Shown here: one piece after another, positions 30,568 to 40,389 of the stretch | How the letters are laid out: each line of letters begins with the position of its first letter | Position numbering within the stretch: position 1 is the first letter of the stretch | Notes under the pieces: model-generated | Told to the model about the DNA's origin: nothing | Databases searched by the model: none | What the model saw: only the letters and a program-made list of their open reading frames with translations | Position numbers and translations under genes: made by a program | From: Nocardia rosealba | GTDB taxonomy: Bacteria; Actinomycetota; Actinomycetes; Mycobacteriales; Mycobacteriaceae | Assembly: GCF_020216065.1 (NCBI RefSeq) | Contig: NZ_JAIWNA010000001.1 | Coordinates: 632,505-696,504 of the forward strand | Direction: 5' to 3' | DNA length: 64,000 bases

Positions 30568-33300
30568 ATGGGTGCGGAAAGGTGGGGGCGCGACCGGAGT
30601 GCGTCGCGCACGGTGGGGGGCCTGGGGAGAACTGTTCGTTCGTGGCGGTGGGGTACCGGCCTCGGGGTCGGGCTGGTGGTGTTGTGTGCGCTGGCCGGGC
30701 CGTTGTTCGCGCCGCACGGGGCGGAAGAGGCGGTGGGGATTCCGTTCGCGGGGCCGGGTGGGGACGCGGTGCTCGGCACCGATCGGCTCGGGCGCGATGT
30801 GTTCAGTCACCTGCTGACCGGGGGGACGCAGCTGCTCGTGGTCTCGGCGGTGATCGCGGTGGCGGTGACCGTGTTGTCGGCGGTGCTCGGGGCGGTCGCC
30901 GCGGTGCGGCCGCGGGCGGGTTCGGTGATCGAACTCGCGGGTGACCTCGTCATTCTCCTGCCTGCCGTGCTCGGCATCCTGCTCGTGCTCACCGCCTGGC
31001 CGGAGGGTGGGGTAGCGGCGTTGATCGTGGTGTCGCTGGTGTTCGGTGTGCCCTACTGTGCACGGATCTTCGCCGCCTCGGCCGCGAGCATCGCCGCCAC
31101 CGGCTATGTCGAAGCAGCCGTCGCCAGCGGAGAATCACTGCCCTACTTGGTGTTCCGGGAGATCCTGCCCAACCTCCGCTCGGTCTTCACCACCCAGCTC
31201 GGCCTGCGTTTCGTCGTGGCGATCTACCTGGTGAGTACCGTCTCCTTCCTCGGTGTGCCCGCGGTCGGGGCCGACAACTGGGCGATCATGGTCCGCGACA
31301 ACGCCTCCGGCATCCTCCTCAACCCCTGGGCGGTGCTGGCCCCCAGCGCCGCCATCGCGATCGTCGCCGTGGGGGTGAACCTGGTGGTCACCGCCGGGTC
31401 CGCGCGTGATGGTGCCCGACGCCGACGGGCTGGAGCCACTGACTACGTCCCCGATCGAGGTGCGATGGTCGGCGCGGGTAGCCGCGGTGACGTGCAGCTT
31501 TCCGGTTTCGGCGGGCAGCGCGATCAAGCGGGCAACCCCGCTGGGATGCCAGATGAGACAGCATCGCCCACTGACGTAGAGCAGGCGGTGATGGACGGAC
31601 TCGTGTCCAGCGGGCGGCGGAATGGACACCCCGCGGCGGTCGACGCCGGGGATGCGGCGGTGGTGGATGGGCTGACGGTGGTGAGCGCTGCGGGGGCGGT
31701 GTTGTTGGCGCCGTTGTCCTTCCGGCTGAAGGCGGGATCCGTGACGGCGCTGACCGGGGCGTCCGGGGCGGGCAAGTCGACGGCGATGCGGGCGCTGCTG
31801 GGGCACGTGCCCGCCGGGATGCGGTGTGCGGGCACGGTTCTGGTGGCCGGACACGACGTCTTCGGGCTCGATCCCCGTGCGCTGCGGACTTTCCGGCGCG
31901 AGCGGATCGCCTACGTCGGCCAGGATCCCGGGTCCGAGCTGAACCCTCTCCTGCGCGTTAGTGCGCTCCTCGCCGAAGCCGCACCCACCAGTTCCGAGGC
32001 CGAGCGACAAGCGATGCTCGATCGCGTCGGGCTGGACGAGACGTTCCTGCGGCGCCGCGTCGGTCGCCTGTCCGGTGGCCAGCAACGCCGGGTGGCCCTG
32101 GCCCGCGCACTCCTCCGCCGTCCGATCGTCCTCGTCCTCGACGAACCCCTCGCCGGTCTGCACGGCGCCTTGCGCACCGAAATAGCGCGGCTCATAGCCG
32201 ATCTCGCCGTCACCGACGCCACCGCCGTCCTGCTATCCGGCCACGACACCACCACCGTCCATGCCATCGCCGACACGGTGATCGAAGTCCATCCACCCAG
32301 CGCCGTACCGCGATCCCGCCGGGTGGGCTCGGCGCCGATCGGGCACGATGAGAAGGCAACGCCGTACAGCCGCCCACGAGGTGACACGTCGACGGGTGAC
32401 GGCGCCACGGTTGCAGCTGTTCAGCGCACAGCCGGTCGCCGCACCGCTGAGCCCGAGGACGACCGGGCCGCTGGGTCAGCTGACCAGGCGCCGCGCGGCG
32501 AGATCCCGGTTGCCGAGGGTTTCGCCGGACCTGCGAGTCCCGCGACCGACGGGCGGGAATCGCCGGGAATCGCGCTGTCCGCCAAGGGAATCACCGCCGC
32601 CGCCGACAACCACCGGATTCTCGGTGAGATCGATCTGGAAGTGCGCGAGGGGGCGGCATTGGCGGTGGTCGGACCTTCGGGGGCAGGCAAGACCACGTTG
32701 GCGCGGGTGATCGCCGGCTTGCAGATCGGGGTCGCGGGCGTTGTCGAAGCAGGCGCGGTGCGGGCGCCGGTCGGGAAACGGCGACGGATCAAGCCGAGGG
32801 CCAAGGGTATTCAGTTGGTCACGCAGAACCCGTTGGCAGCGTTGAATCCTCGCCGAACCGTCGAACAGACCCTGGCCCGGCCACTGCGGCGGATCGCCCG
32901 CGTGCCGAAACCGGATGTGCGCAAGCGGGTCGACGCCCTGCTCGCCGATGTGGATCTGCCTGACGACCTCGCGAGCAGGCGACCACACGAACTGTCGGGC
33001 GGACAACGTCAGCGCGTCGCCCTGGCGCGAGCTCTCGCCGCCGATCCGGCCGTCCTGATCTGCGACGAGATCACCACTGCCCTCGACCAGCACACGGCCG
33101 CGGGCGTCATGACCCTGCTCGACCGCCTGCGCGCCGAGCACGGCACCGCCGTCCTGTTGATCAGCCACGACATGGCACTGGTCGCCAGGCACTGCACCGA
33201 CCTGCTGGTCCTCGACCACGGCGAGGTCGTCGAAAGAGGCGATCCCGCAATCGTTCTCGCGGCGCCGGTGCATCGGGCCACCGCGGAGCTGCTGGTGTAA
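30568..33300 (+). CDS. Fused ABC importer protein: DppC-type permease plus two ATPase domains
   Basis: One ~910-residue frame holds three normally separate subunits. Residues ~25-290 are a DppC/OppC permease, with LGTDRLGRDVFSHLLTG, about six membrane segments and an EAA-like loop. Residues ~375-570 form the first ATPase: Walker A GASGAGKST near 397, signature LSGGQQRRVALARA near 501, Walker B LVLDEP near 521. Residues ~670-910 form the second: GPSGAGKTT near 702, LSGGQRQRVALARA near 810, LICDEI near 829. Two low-complexity linkers of ~80-100 residues join them. The ATG at 30568 has GGAGG 7 bases upstream; a GTG at 30526 would add 14 residues. It lies 148 bases after the first permease gene. 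Confidence 0.85.
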   Translation: MGAERWGRDRSASRTVGGLGRTVRSWRWGTGLGVGLVVLCALAGPLFAPHGAEEAVGIPFAGPGGDAVLGTDRLGRDVFSHLLTGGTQLLVVSAVIAVAVTVLSAVLGAVAAVRPRAGSVIELAGDLVILLPAVLGILLVLTAWPEGGVAALIVVSLVFGVPYCARIFAASAASIAATGYVEAAVASGESLPYLVFREILPNLRSVFTTQLGLRFVVAIYLVSTVSFLGVPAVGADNWAIMVRDNASGILLNPWAVLAPSAAIAIVAVGVNLVVTAGSARDGARRRRAGATDYVPDRGAMVGAGSRGDVQLSGFGGQRDQAGNPAGMPDETASPTDVEQAVMDGLVSSGRRNGHPAAVDAGDAAVVDGLTVVSAAGAVLLAPLSFRLKAGSVTALTGASGAGKSTAMRALLGHVPAGMRCAGTVLVAGHDVFGLDPRALRTFRRERIAYVGQDPGSELNPLLRVSALLAEAAPTSSEAERQAMLDRVGLDETFLRRRVGRLSGGQQRRVALARALLRRPIVLVLDEPLAGLHGALRTEIARLIADLAVTDATAVLLSGHDTTTVHAIADTVIEVHPPSAVPRSRRVGSAPIGHDEKATPYSRPRGDTSTGDGATVAAVQRTAGRRTAEPEDDRAAGSADQAPRGEIPVAEGFAGPASPATDGRESPGIALSAKGITAAADNHRILGEIDLEVREGAALAVVGPSGAGKTTLARVIAGLQIGVAGVVEAGAVRAPVGKRRRIKPRAKGIQLVTQNPLAALNPRRTVEQTLARPLRRIARVPKPDVRKRVDALLADVDLPDDLASRRPHELSGGQRQRVALARALAADPAVLICDEITTALDQHTAAGVMTLLDRLRAEHGTAVLLISHDMALVARHCTDLLVLDHGEVVERGDPAIVLAAPVHRATAELLV

Positions 33301-33366
33301 CGGCGCAGCGATACGAGCCGATCTCATCGGGTTGTCCCCCAAGCGTTTTCAAGGAGACGAACCCCG

Positions 33367-34500
33367 ATGATCCACCCCGCCCCTCCGCATGAGGGCGCTG
33401 TGCCGCCGAGCCTGCCACCGTCGACCGACATTCCGGTGGTGCGGCCGTGGACGGAATCGTCTCCGTATCCGGCGCCGGAACCGAGCCGACCGCGTCGCAA
33501 ACCCCCGGCGATGTTCGCGATCGTCGCCATCGTCGTCTTACTCACTGCCGCCGGAGCAGTCACGGGCTACTTCCTCACCCGGCCCGAGGAACCACGCATG
33601 GCCGTCGGAGATTGCCTGAGCCGGGACGAACTGCCCGTCGAATACGCCTGCGCCGACGACCTCGCCGTATACCGGGTGCTCGCCAGGGAACCGATGCAGC
33701 ACCCGTTCGCCATGGCTTGCATGAAATTCGAGCAGGCGACCCGCGCGGTAGCCGACCCGAGCCCCACCGACGGCGAAACCGTGCTGTGCCTCGAACCGAC
33801 CGAGAAGAACATGACCGACGCGGGCGGCCTTCGCCCCGGCGACTGCATCGATGTACGCAAGTCCGGCGGCGAAATCGAACGCAGCACATGCGGATTCACC
33901 GGCGGGCCCCATGTTGTGATCGCCACCGAACTGCACGTCAAGGTCCCGGTCACCGATCGGGCCTGCGAATCCCACCCGGAAACCCGCGAAGCCTATGCCC
34001 AGTCGTCCCTGGGTGGCCGTGCCGTGGTGATCTGCACGAAACCCGCCGAGGACTCCGACTCGATGGCGGGAGCCTTTGTGGGCGAATGCGCTTCGAACGT
34101 GTCGATGAAGACGATCGCGTGCGCGCACCGGTCCGCCACGCACCGGGTGCTCTCGGTGCGGACCCAGTACACCGAACCGGCCGACCCGAAATGTGAGGAG
34201 ATCACCAACGCCAATGCGGCATCGGTCTCGCTCAACGACAACACCGACCTGCGCGTCGTCGTCTGCCTGGGGCCGATCGATCAGAACCACCTCGGGTACG
34301 CCCGGCCCGGCGACTGCGTGACCGGTTACGCGGGCACCGCAGGCCTACCGAGACTCGTGAGCTGTGACGACAGCAGTGCCGACGGCCGCGTCACGTCCGT
34401 GTACGACGAAGCGAACATCGGTTGTTCGGCCGGCGAGGCGCGAATGTCACGCGAGGCGGGCGTATCCCACGGCTCGACCATCTGCCTCGTCGCGACCTGA
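33367..34500 (+). CDS. Membrane-anchored extracellular protein with four Cys-rich repeats (LppU/SCO3897-like)
   Basis: The 377-residue protein has a Pro-rich cytoplasmic N-terminus, one membrane segment (MFAIVAIVVLLTAAGAVTGYF, about residues 49-69) and an extracellular part. The latter is four tandem units of ~70-80 residues, each opening with GDC or GEC (VGDCLSRD, PGDCIDVR, VGECASNV, PGDCVTGY). Each unit has an internal Cys, a third Cys and a closing hydrophobic VxC motif, so four Cys per unit suggest two disulfides each. It resembles LppU-type actinobacterial proteins of unknown function. It follows the ABC fusion gene by 66 bases and could be co-transcribed. Confidence 0.7.
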   Translation: MIHPAPPHEGAVPPSLPPSTDIPVVRPWTESSPYPAPEPSRPRRKPPAMFAIVAIVVLLTAAGAVTGYFLTRPEEPRMAVGDCLSRDELPVEYACADDLAVYRVLAREPMQHPFAMACMKFEQATRAVADPSPTDGETVLCLEPTEKNMTDAGGLRPGDCIDVRKSGGEIERSTCGFTGGPHVVIATELHVKVPVTDRACESHPETREAYAQSSLGGRAVVICTKPAEDSDSMAGAFVGECASNVSMKTIACAHRSATHRVLSVRTQYTEPADPKCEEITNANAASVSLNDNTDLRVVVCLGPIDQNHLGYARPGDCVTGYAGTAGLPRLVSCDDSSADGRVTSVYDEANIGCSAGEARMSREAGVSHGSTICLVAT

Positions 34501-34561
34501 GAACTCTGAGAAGTCACTGTGAGATGTGCATGGCGGCGCGCTGATCTGGATGATTGATTGA

Positions 34562-35278
34562 GTGTCTGTGCAGAAAGCCGGCGTCATCGTCGCCGTGGCG
34601 GTGGCCGCGTTGCTCACGGGGTGCAGTTCGCTCGCGTCGATTCCCGGTGACATGCCGCCGGGCCCCGGGGTGGCCTTACCCGTCATCGATATCGATGCGC
34701 CGGGTCGCGCCGCCACGCAGTTACGCGGCTGGGCCGACGAGCAGTCCGACGCGCTCGGCATCGCACCGGTGGCCCTCGAGGCCTACGGCTACGCCGCCGC
34801 CGTGCTCGCCAGGTCGGCGCCCGAGTGCGGCATCGCCTGGACGACCATCGCGGGCATCGCCAGCGTGGAGAGTGGGCACGGCACCCACCGGGGCGCCGAC
34901 GTGGACGCCGACGGAACCGTTCGCCCGCCGATCATCGGTGTCGCCCTCGACGGAACCAAGGGCAATGCCGTCATCCGTGACACCGACGGCGGCCGCCTCG
35001 ACGGCGACACCACCTACGACCGGGCGGTCGGCCCGCTGCAGTTCATCCCCGAGACATGGCAGCGCTGGGCCGTCGACGCCAACGGTGACGGCGTGCTCGA
35101 CCCGCAGAACATCGACGACGCCGCCCTCACCGCCGCCCGCTACCTCTGCACCCGCGGCGGCAACCTGACCTCGGCCGACGGCTGGCAGCGTGCCTTGTTC
35201 GCCTACAACCAGTCGAACAAGTACATGCTGGTCGTGCGGGATCGGGCCGCCGCCTACAGCATCGGGCGCCGCGCCTAG
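34562..35278 (+). CDS. lpqU: LpqU-like lipoprotein, lytic transglycosylase
   Basis: The 238-residue secreted protein has a lipoprotein signal with lipobox LLTGC at about residue 21. A transglycosylase SLT/MltB-type domain contains the catalytic Glu in IAGIASVESGHGTH, the RAVGPLQFIPETWQRW block and LFAYNQSNKY. It should cleave glycan strands of peptidoglycan outside the membrane. The start is probably the GTG at 34562. It lies upstream of eno, as LpqU does in M. tuberculosis (recalled), and restarts the conserved backbone after the accessory block. Confidence 0.85.
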   Translation: MSVQKAGVIVAVAVAALLTGCSSLASIPGDMPPGPGVALPVIDIDAPGRAATQLRGWADEQSDALGIAPVALEAYGYAAAVLARSAPECGIAWTTIAGIASVESGHGTHRGADVDADGTVRPPIIGVALDGTKGNAVIRDTDGGRLDGDTTYDRAVGPLQFIPETWQRWAVDANGDGVLDPQNIDDAALTAARYLCTRGGNLTSADGWQRALFAYNQSNKYMLVVRDRAAAYSIGRRA

Positions 35279-35381
35279 TGGCCACCTGCCCGGAGTGCCG
35301 GTTACTGCCTGCCACCGCGAGACGATAGGCTCGGCTGCGCACGGACCATCCCGTGAGACCTACCGTGCCTTTCCGTCGTAA

Positions 35382-36680
<1,299 letters not shown>

Positions 36681-36724
36681 ACAAGAAGTACCGCGGGACC
36701 TGGAGATGATGGGGTAGAGCGCCA

Positions 36725-37297
36725 ATGACCGAGCGACGTGCGCGGGGGACCAGTCCGGGTGGACGAGGCGACCGGCGCACGTCGCGGGCCGCGCGCTCAC
36801 GCCCCAGTCCGCTCGACACACCCGGCCGTCCGACCGCCGCCAAACGCACCACCCGGCGGCGGCCGGAAACGGCCACCCGCAAGCCGAGCGGCAAGCTGGA
36901 ACGCACCGAGCACACGATCCTCGGGCTCTCCACCGGCAAGGCGGTGATCCTGGCCGCCGTGCTGTGCGGGCTGGCGCTCACCCTGGCCGTGCCGACGCGC
37001 ACGTACTTCAGTCAGCGTGCCGAGGCGGCCGCGCTTGCCGAGGAACGCGCCGAACTCGACGCCGACCTGGCCGCCCTGCGCGATCGTCGTGCGCAGCAAC
37101 AGGATCCGGCCTACATCCGCACCGAGGCCCGCGAACGGCTGCGGCTGGTGATGCCGGGCGAAACCCCCTACATCGTGCAGGTGCCCGGTATCGAGGCGCC
37201 CGCACCGCCGCCGATGAGTACCCGAACAGCGGAGCCCGACCCCTGGTACACCGACCTGTGGCGCAGCATCTCCGAACCAGCACCGGAAGGACCGTAG
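36725..37297 (+). CDS. Septum formation initiator family protein (DivIC/FtsB-like)
   Basis: The 190-residue protein has a basic, disordered N-terminal region (~60 residues, rich in Arg, Pro, Thr), a membrane segment (AVILAAVLCGLALTLAVP) and then a short coiled coil (AEAAALAEERAELDADLAALRDRRAQ). A DPAYIRTEARERLRLVMPGE motif typical of FtsB/DivIC follows. Such proteins join FtsL and FtsQ in the division complex. Its place between eno and the DUF501 gene matches Rv1024 (recalled). The stop is immediately followed by the next start. Confidence 0.88.
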   Translation: MTERRARGTSPGGRGDRRTSRAARSRPSPLDTPGRPTAAKRTTRRRPETATRKPSGKLERTEHTILGLSTGKAVILAAVLCGLALTLAVPTRTYFSQRAEAAALAEERAELDADLAALRDRRAQQQDPAYIRTEARERLRLVMPGETPYIVQVPGIEAPAPPPMSTRTAEPDPWYTDLWRSISEPAPEGP

Positions 37298-37819
37298 GTG
37301 ACCGCACCGAACGAGCGCGACCTCGAAATCATCGCTCGGCAACTGGGCCGCGAGCCGCGCGGAGTCCTCGCGATCGCCTACCGCACCCCGGACGGTCTGC
37401 CCGCCGTGGTGAAGACCGCGCCGCGCCTGCCCGACGGCACCCCGTTCCCCACGCTGTACTACCTCACCGACCCCCGCTTGACCGCTGAGGCGAGCAGGCA
37501 GGAATCGGCCGGGGTGATGCGCGAGATGACCGAACGTCTCGCCCACGATCCCGAACTGGCCGCGGCCTACCGGGCCGCGCACGAGAGCTACCTGGCCGAG
37601 CGCAACGAGATCGAGTCGCTCGGAACGGATTTCACCGGCGGCGGCATGCCCGACCGGGTCAAGTGCCTGCACGTGCTGATCGCGCATTCCCTGGCCAAGG
37701 GGCCGGGCGTGAACCCGCTCGGTGACGAGTCCGTGGCCCTGGCCGCCGACGCCGGGCTGCGCGGGACCGCCGTTCCCGCCGACTGGCCCGCTGCCCGCAA
37801 GTCCGAAGAACAGGCATAA
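37298..37819 (+). CDS. DUF501 domain-containing protein
   Basis: The 173-residue soluble protein is a DUF501 member: RQLGREPRGVLAIAYRTPDGLPAVVKTAPRLPDGTPFPTLYYLT is the start of the domain and GMPDRVKCLHVLIAHSLAKG the end. The GTG start directly abuts the stop of the divIC-like gene. The family is always found with divIC and ppx in actinobacteria, but no function is established. Confidence 0.9.
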   Translation: MTAPNERDLEIIARQLGREPRGVLAIAYRTPDGLPAVVKTAPRLPDGTPFPTLYYLTDPRLTAEASRQESAGVMREMTERLAHDPELAAAYRAAHESYLAERNEIESLGTDFTGGGMPDRVKCLHVLIAHSLAKGPGVNPLGDESVALAADAGLRGTAVPADWPAARKSEEQA

Positions 37820-37858
37820 TCGCGGGACAGCAGCTGGTCGAGACCTGGAGGAACACTC

Positions 37859-38809
37859 ATGAGTGAGCGCATCGCCGCAGTGGATTGCGGAACCAACTCG
37901 ATCCGTCTGCTGATCTCCGAAGTCGGCGCCGACAATGTGCTCACCGATGTGCACCGCGAGATGCGCATCGTGCGACTCGGCCAGGGTGTCGACGCCACCG
38001 GGCGGCTCGCCCCCGAGGCGATCGAACGGACCCGCGCCGCGCTGGCCGATTACGTCGATGTGATGCTGGCGCAAGGTGTTTCGCGCGTGCGGATGGTGGC
38101 CACCTCGGCCACCCGCGACGCCGCCAACCGGGACGACTTCTTCTCCATGACCCGCACCGAGCTGGGCCGTGTGGTCGAGGGTGCTGTTGCCGAAGTCATC
38201 ACCGGTGACGAAGAAGCCCGCCTGTCCTTCGCCGGTGCGGTCGGTGAATTGTCGGCCGATGCCGGACCTTTCGTCGTGGTCGACCTCGGTGGTGGCTCCA
38301 CCGAACTCGTCGTCGGCGACGAAAAGGGTGTGCAGGCCGCCTATTCCGCCGATATCGGCTGTGTGCGCATCACCGAACGCTGCCTGCCCGGCAACCCACC
38401 TACAGCCGAACAGGTTGCGGCGGCAAAGGAATTCGCGCAGGAGAAGCTCGACGAGGCGTTCGCGAAGGTCCCGGTCGACAAGGTGCACACCTGGGTCGGT
38501 GTCGCGGGCACCATGACCACCATCACCGCCGTCGCCCTCGACCTTCCCGAATACGACTCGGAGCGTGTGCATCTGACCCGCCTGAGCCTCGACGAGGTGC
38601 ACCAGGTGTGTGACCGCCTGGTCGCCATGGACCACGACGAGCGCGCCGCCCTCGGGCCCATGCACCCCGGCCGCGTCGACGTCATCGGCGGCGGCGCGGT
38701 GATCACCGAGGTGCTGGCCGACGAGCTCGCCGCGCGAGCGGGCGTCACCGAACTCGTCGTCAGCGAACACGACATCCTCGACGGCATCGCCATGTCGATC
38801 CTGCGCTAG
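37859..38809 (+). CDS. ppx: Exopolyphosphatase / guanosine pentaphosphate phosphohydrolase
   Basis: The 316-residue protein belongs to the Ppx/GppA family of the ASKHA ATPase fold. The N-terminal AAVDCGTNSIRLLI phosphate loop, MRIVRLGQGVD, ATSATRDAANRDDF, the VVVDLGGGSTELVVG loop and the catalytic Glu region (GDEEARLSF) are all seen. It lacks the C-terminal HD domain of longer relatives, as for the actinobacterial Ppx2 type. The ATG at 37859 follows GGAGGAAC. Its end is nearly contiguous with the convergent SigK operon. Confidence 0.92.
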   Translation: MSERIAAVDCGTNSIRLLISEVGADNVLTDVHREMRIVRLGQGVDATGRLAPEAIERTRAALADYVDVMLAQGVSRVRMVATSATRDAANRDDFFSMTRTELGRVVEGAVAEVITGDEEARLSFAGAVGELSADAGPFVVVDLGGGSTELVVGDEKGVQAAYSADIGCVRITERCLPGNPPTAEQVAAAKEFAQEKLDEAFAKVPVDKVHTWVGVAGTMTTITAVALDLPEYDSERVHLTRLSLDEVHQVCDRLVAMDHDERAALGPMHPGRVDVIGGGAVITEVLADELAARAGVTELVVSEHDILDGIAMSILR

Positions 38810-38821
38810 GCGCGAGCCGGC

Positions 38822-40360
38822 TCAGCGGATGGTGACCACCCGGCTGTGGTGTCCGGTGGCACCGTCCGGGAAGGGCGGGACCCGCTCGTCGGTCTGGACC
38901 GAGCCGGTGGCGTCGGTGGCCCGTACCCGCAGGGAGTGGGTGCCGGGTGAGGCGTCCCAGCGCCAGGTCCACTGCCGCCAGGTGTCGATCGAGTAGGCCT
39001 CGGCCAGGGTGGCCTGCTGCCAGGCGCCGTCGTCGACCTGCACTTCGACCGCGCGGATACCGCGGCCCTGCGCCCAGGCCACGCCCGCGACGACGACCAG
39101 GCCCGCGGGCAGGGTCGCGAACGCCGCGGGGACGTCGATCCGGGAGGCGGTCTTGATCGGCGCCGTCGGCGCCCATCCGCGACGGGTCCAGTAGGCCTCG
39201 GCGCGATCGAAGCGGGTCACCTCGAGGTCGACGACCCACTTGGTCGCCGAGACGTAGCCGTAGAGGCCGGGCACGATCATGCGGGCCGGATAACCGTGCG
39301 CCACCGGGAGGGCCTCACCGTTCATGGCCACCGCGAGCAGGGCATCCTGGTTGCCGGTGAGGGCGGCCAGCGGGGTGCTCGCGGTGAAACCGTCGATACT
39401 GCGCGACAGCACCATATCGGCGTCGCGGGAAGGACCGGCCTCGGCCAGCAGGTCGGCCAGCCGGTACCCGGTCCAGCGGGCCGTGCCGAGCAGGTCACCA
39501 CCGACCTCGTTGGAGACGCAGGTGAGCGTGATGACAGATTCGACGGCGTCGCGGGCCAGCAGTTCGTCGTAGTCCAGGCGGATCTCGCGCTCGACCATGC
39601 CGTGGATGCGCAGGCGCCACTCGTCGCGGGTCAGCGAGGGCAGTTGCAGGGCGGTGTCGACGCGGTAGAACTCGTCGGCGTCGGTGACGAACGGGGTGAT
39701 CCCCTGAACGGGCAGATCCATTTCCGCCGATACCGGTGGTGCCGGTTTCGCGACGCGGGGCAGCAGGAATGCGGCGCGGTCGGCGGCGATATCGCGCAAT
39801 CGGGTGGCGAGGTAGCGTCCGGCCACGCCTGCCGCGGCGACGCCCGCGGTGACTCCGGCCAGAGCCAGCATGAAACCACGCCGGCTCGGTCCGACGGTGG
39901 GTTCCGGCTCCGGCTCGGAGAAGCTCACGAACAACACGGTCAGCGCGGCCACACCGGCCAGGGTTCCGGCGAGCGCGGGCATCACGAACAAGAAGGTGGC
40001 ATTCGGGCGCCGCAGCGCCAGGACGGCGACGATCAGGCCGAGCACGGTGAGCGCGCCCGCCGCGAGGGCGAAGCGGCGCCGGGCGAGCTCACCGAGCAGA
40101 CTCGCGGTCACCACCATCACCGCAGCCATCGAGATCGCCAGCGCCAGTTTGTCGTTGGCACCGAACCAGCGGATCGCGCTGTCCTTCAACCACTTCGGCG
40201 TGTTGTCGACGACCGTGGCGCCGAGCACGAAGAACGGCGAAGCGGCGGGAGCGACGAGCACCGCGACGAGATGACCGACCGCCAAGACGGTGGCCGCGGC
40301 CGCCGTCGCGGCTGCGGCGGCCGCGAGATGCCCCAGCCTGCGGGGTGCGCGGTGAATCAT
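38822..40360 (-). CDS. Membrane-anchored molybdopterin-dependent oxidoreductase (sulfite oxidase family)
   Basis: The 512-residue protein has about five N-terminal membrane segments up to residue ~150 and then a sulfite-oxidase-type Mo domain. The molybdenum-ligating Cys is in TLTCVSNEVGGDLLGTARWTG and the cofactor-binding segment GYPARMIVPGLYGYVSATKWV follows. A C-terminal Mo-co oxidoreductase dimerisation domain (VAGVAWAQGRGIRAVEVQVD) ends it. The catalytic part is extracytoplasmic. It is the last gene of the sigK-rskA operon, 29 bases after rskA. Its substrate is unknown; repair of oxidised envelope proteins is a possibility from other systems. Confidence 0.85.
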   Translation of the reverse strand: MIHRAPRRLGHLAAAAAATAAAATVLAVGHLVAVLVAPAASPFFVLGATVVDNTPKWLKDSAIRWFGANDKLALAISMAAVMVVTASLLGELARRRFALAAGALTVLGLIVAVLALRRPNATFLFVMPALAGTLAGVAALTVLFVSFSEPEPEPTVGPSRRGFMLALAGVTAGVAAAGVAGRYLATRLRDIAADRAAFLLPRVAKPAPPVSAEMDLPVQGITPFVTDADEFYRVDTALQLPSLTRDEWRLRIHGMVEREIRLDYDELLARDAVESVITLTCVSNEVGGDLLGTARWTGYRLADLLAEAGPSRDADMVLSRSIDGFTASTPLAALTGNQDALLAVAMNGEALPVAHGYPARMIVPGLYGYVSATKWVVDLEVTRFDRAEAYWTRRGWAPTAPIKTASRIDVPAAFATLPAGLVVVAGVAWAQGRGIRAVEVQVDDGAWQQATLAEAYSIDTWRQWTWRWDASPGTHSLRVRATDATGSVQTDERVPPFPDGATGHHSRVVTIR

Positions 40361-40389
40361 GCTGACCTCCTGAACATGTGGCTGCCCGA

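Noticed and set aside
21712..34500. Antibiotic cluster of the viomycin/capreomycin type
   Set aside because: SbnA/SbnB and VioC-type genes also occur there, but there is no NRPS or resistance gene, and the iron boxes favour a metallophore.
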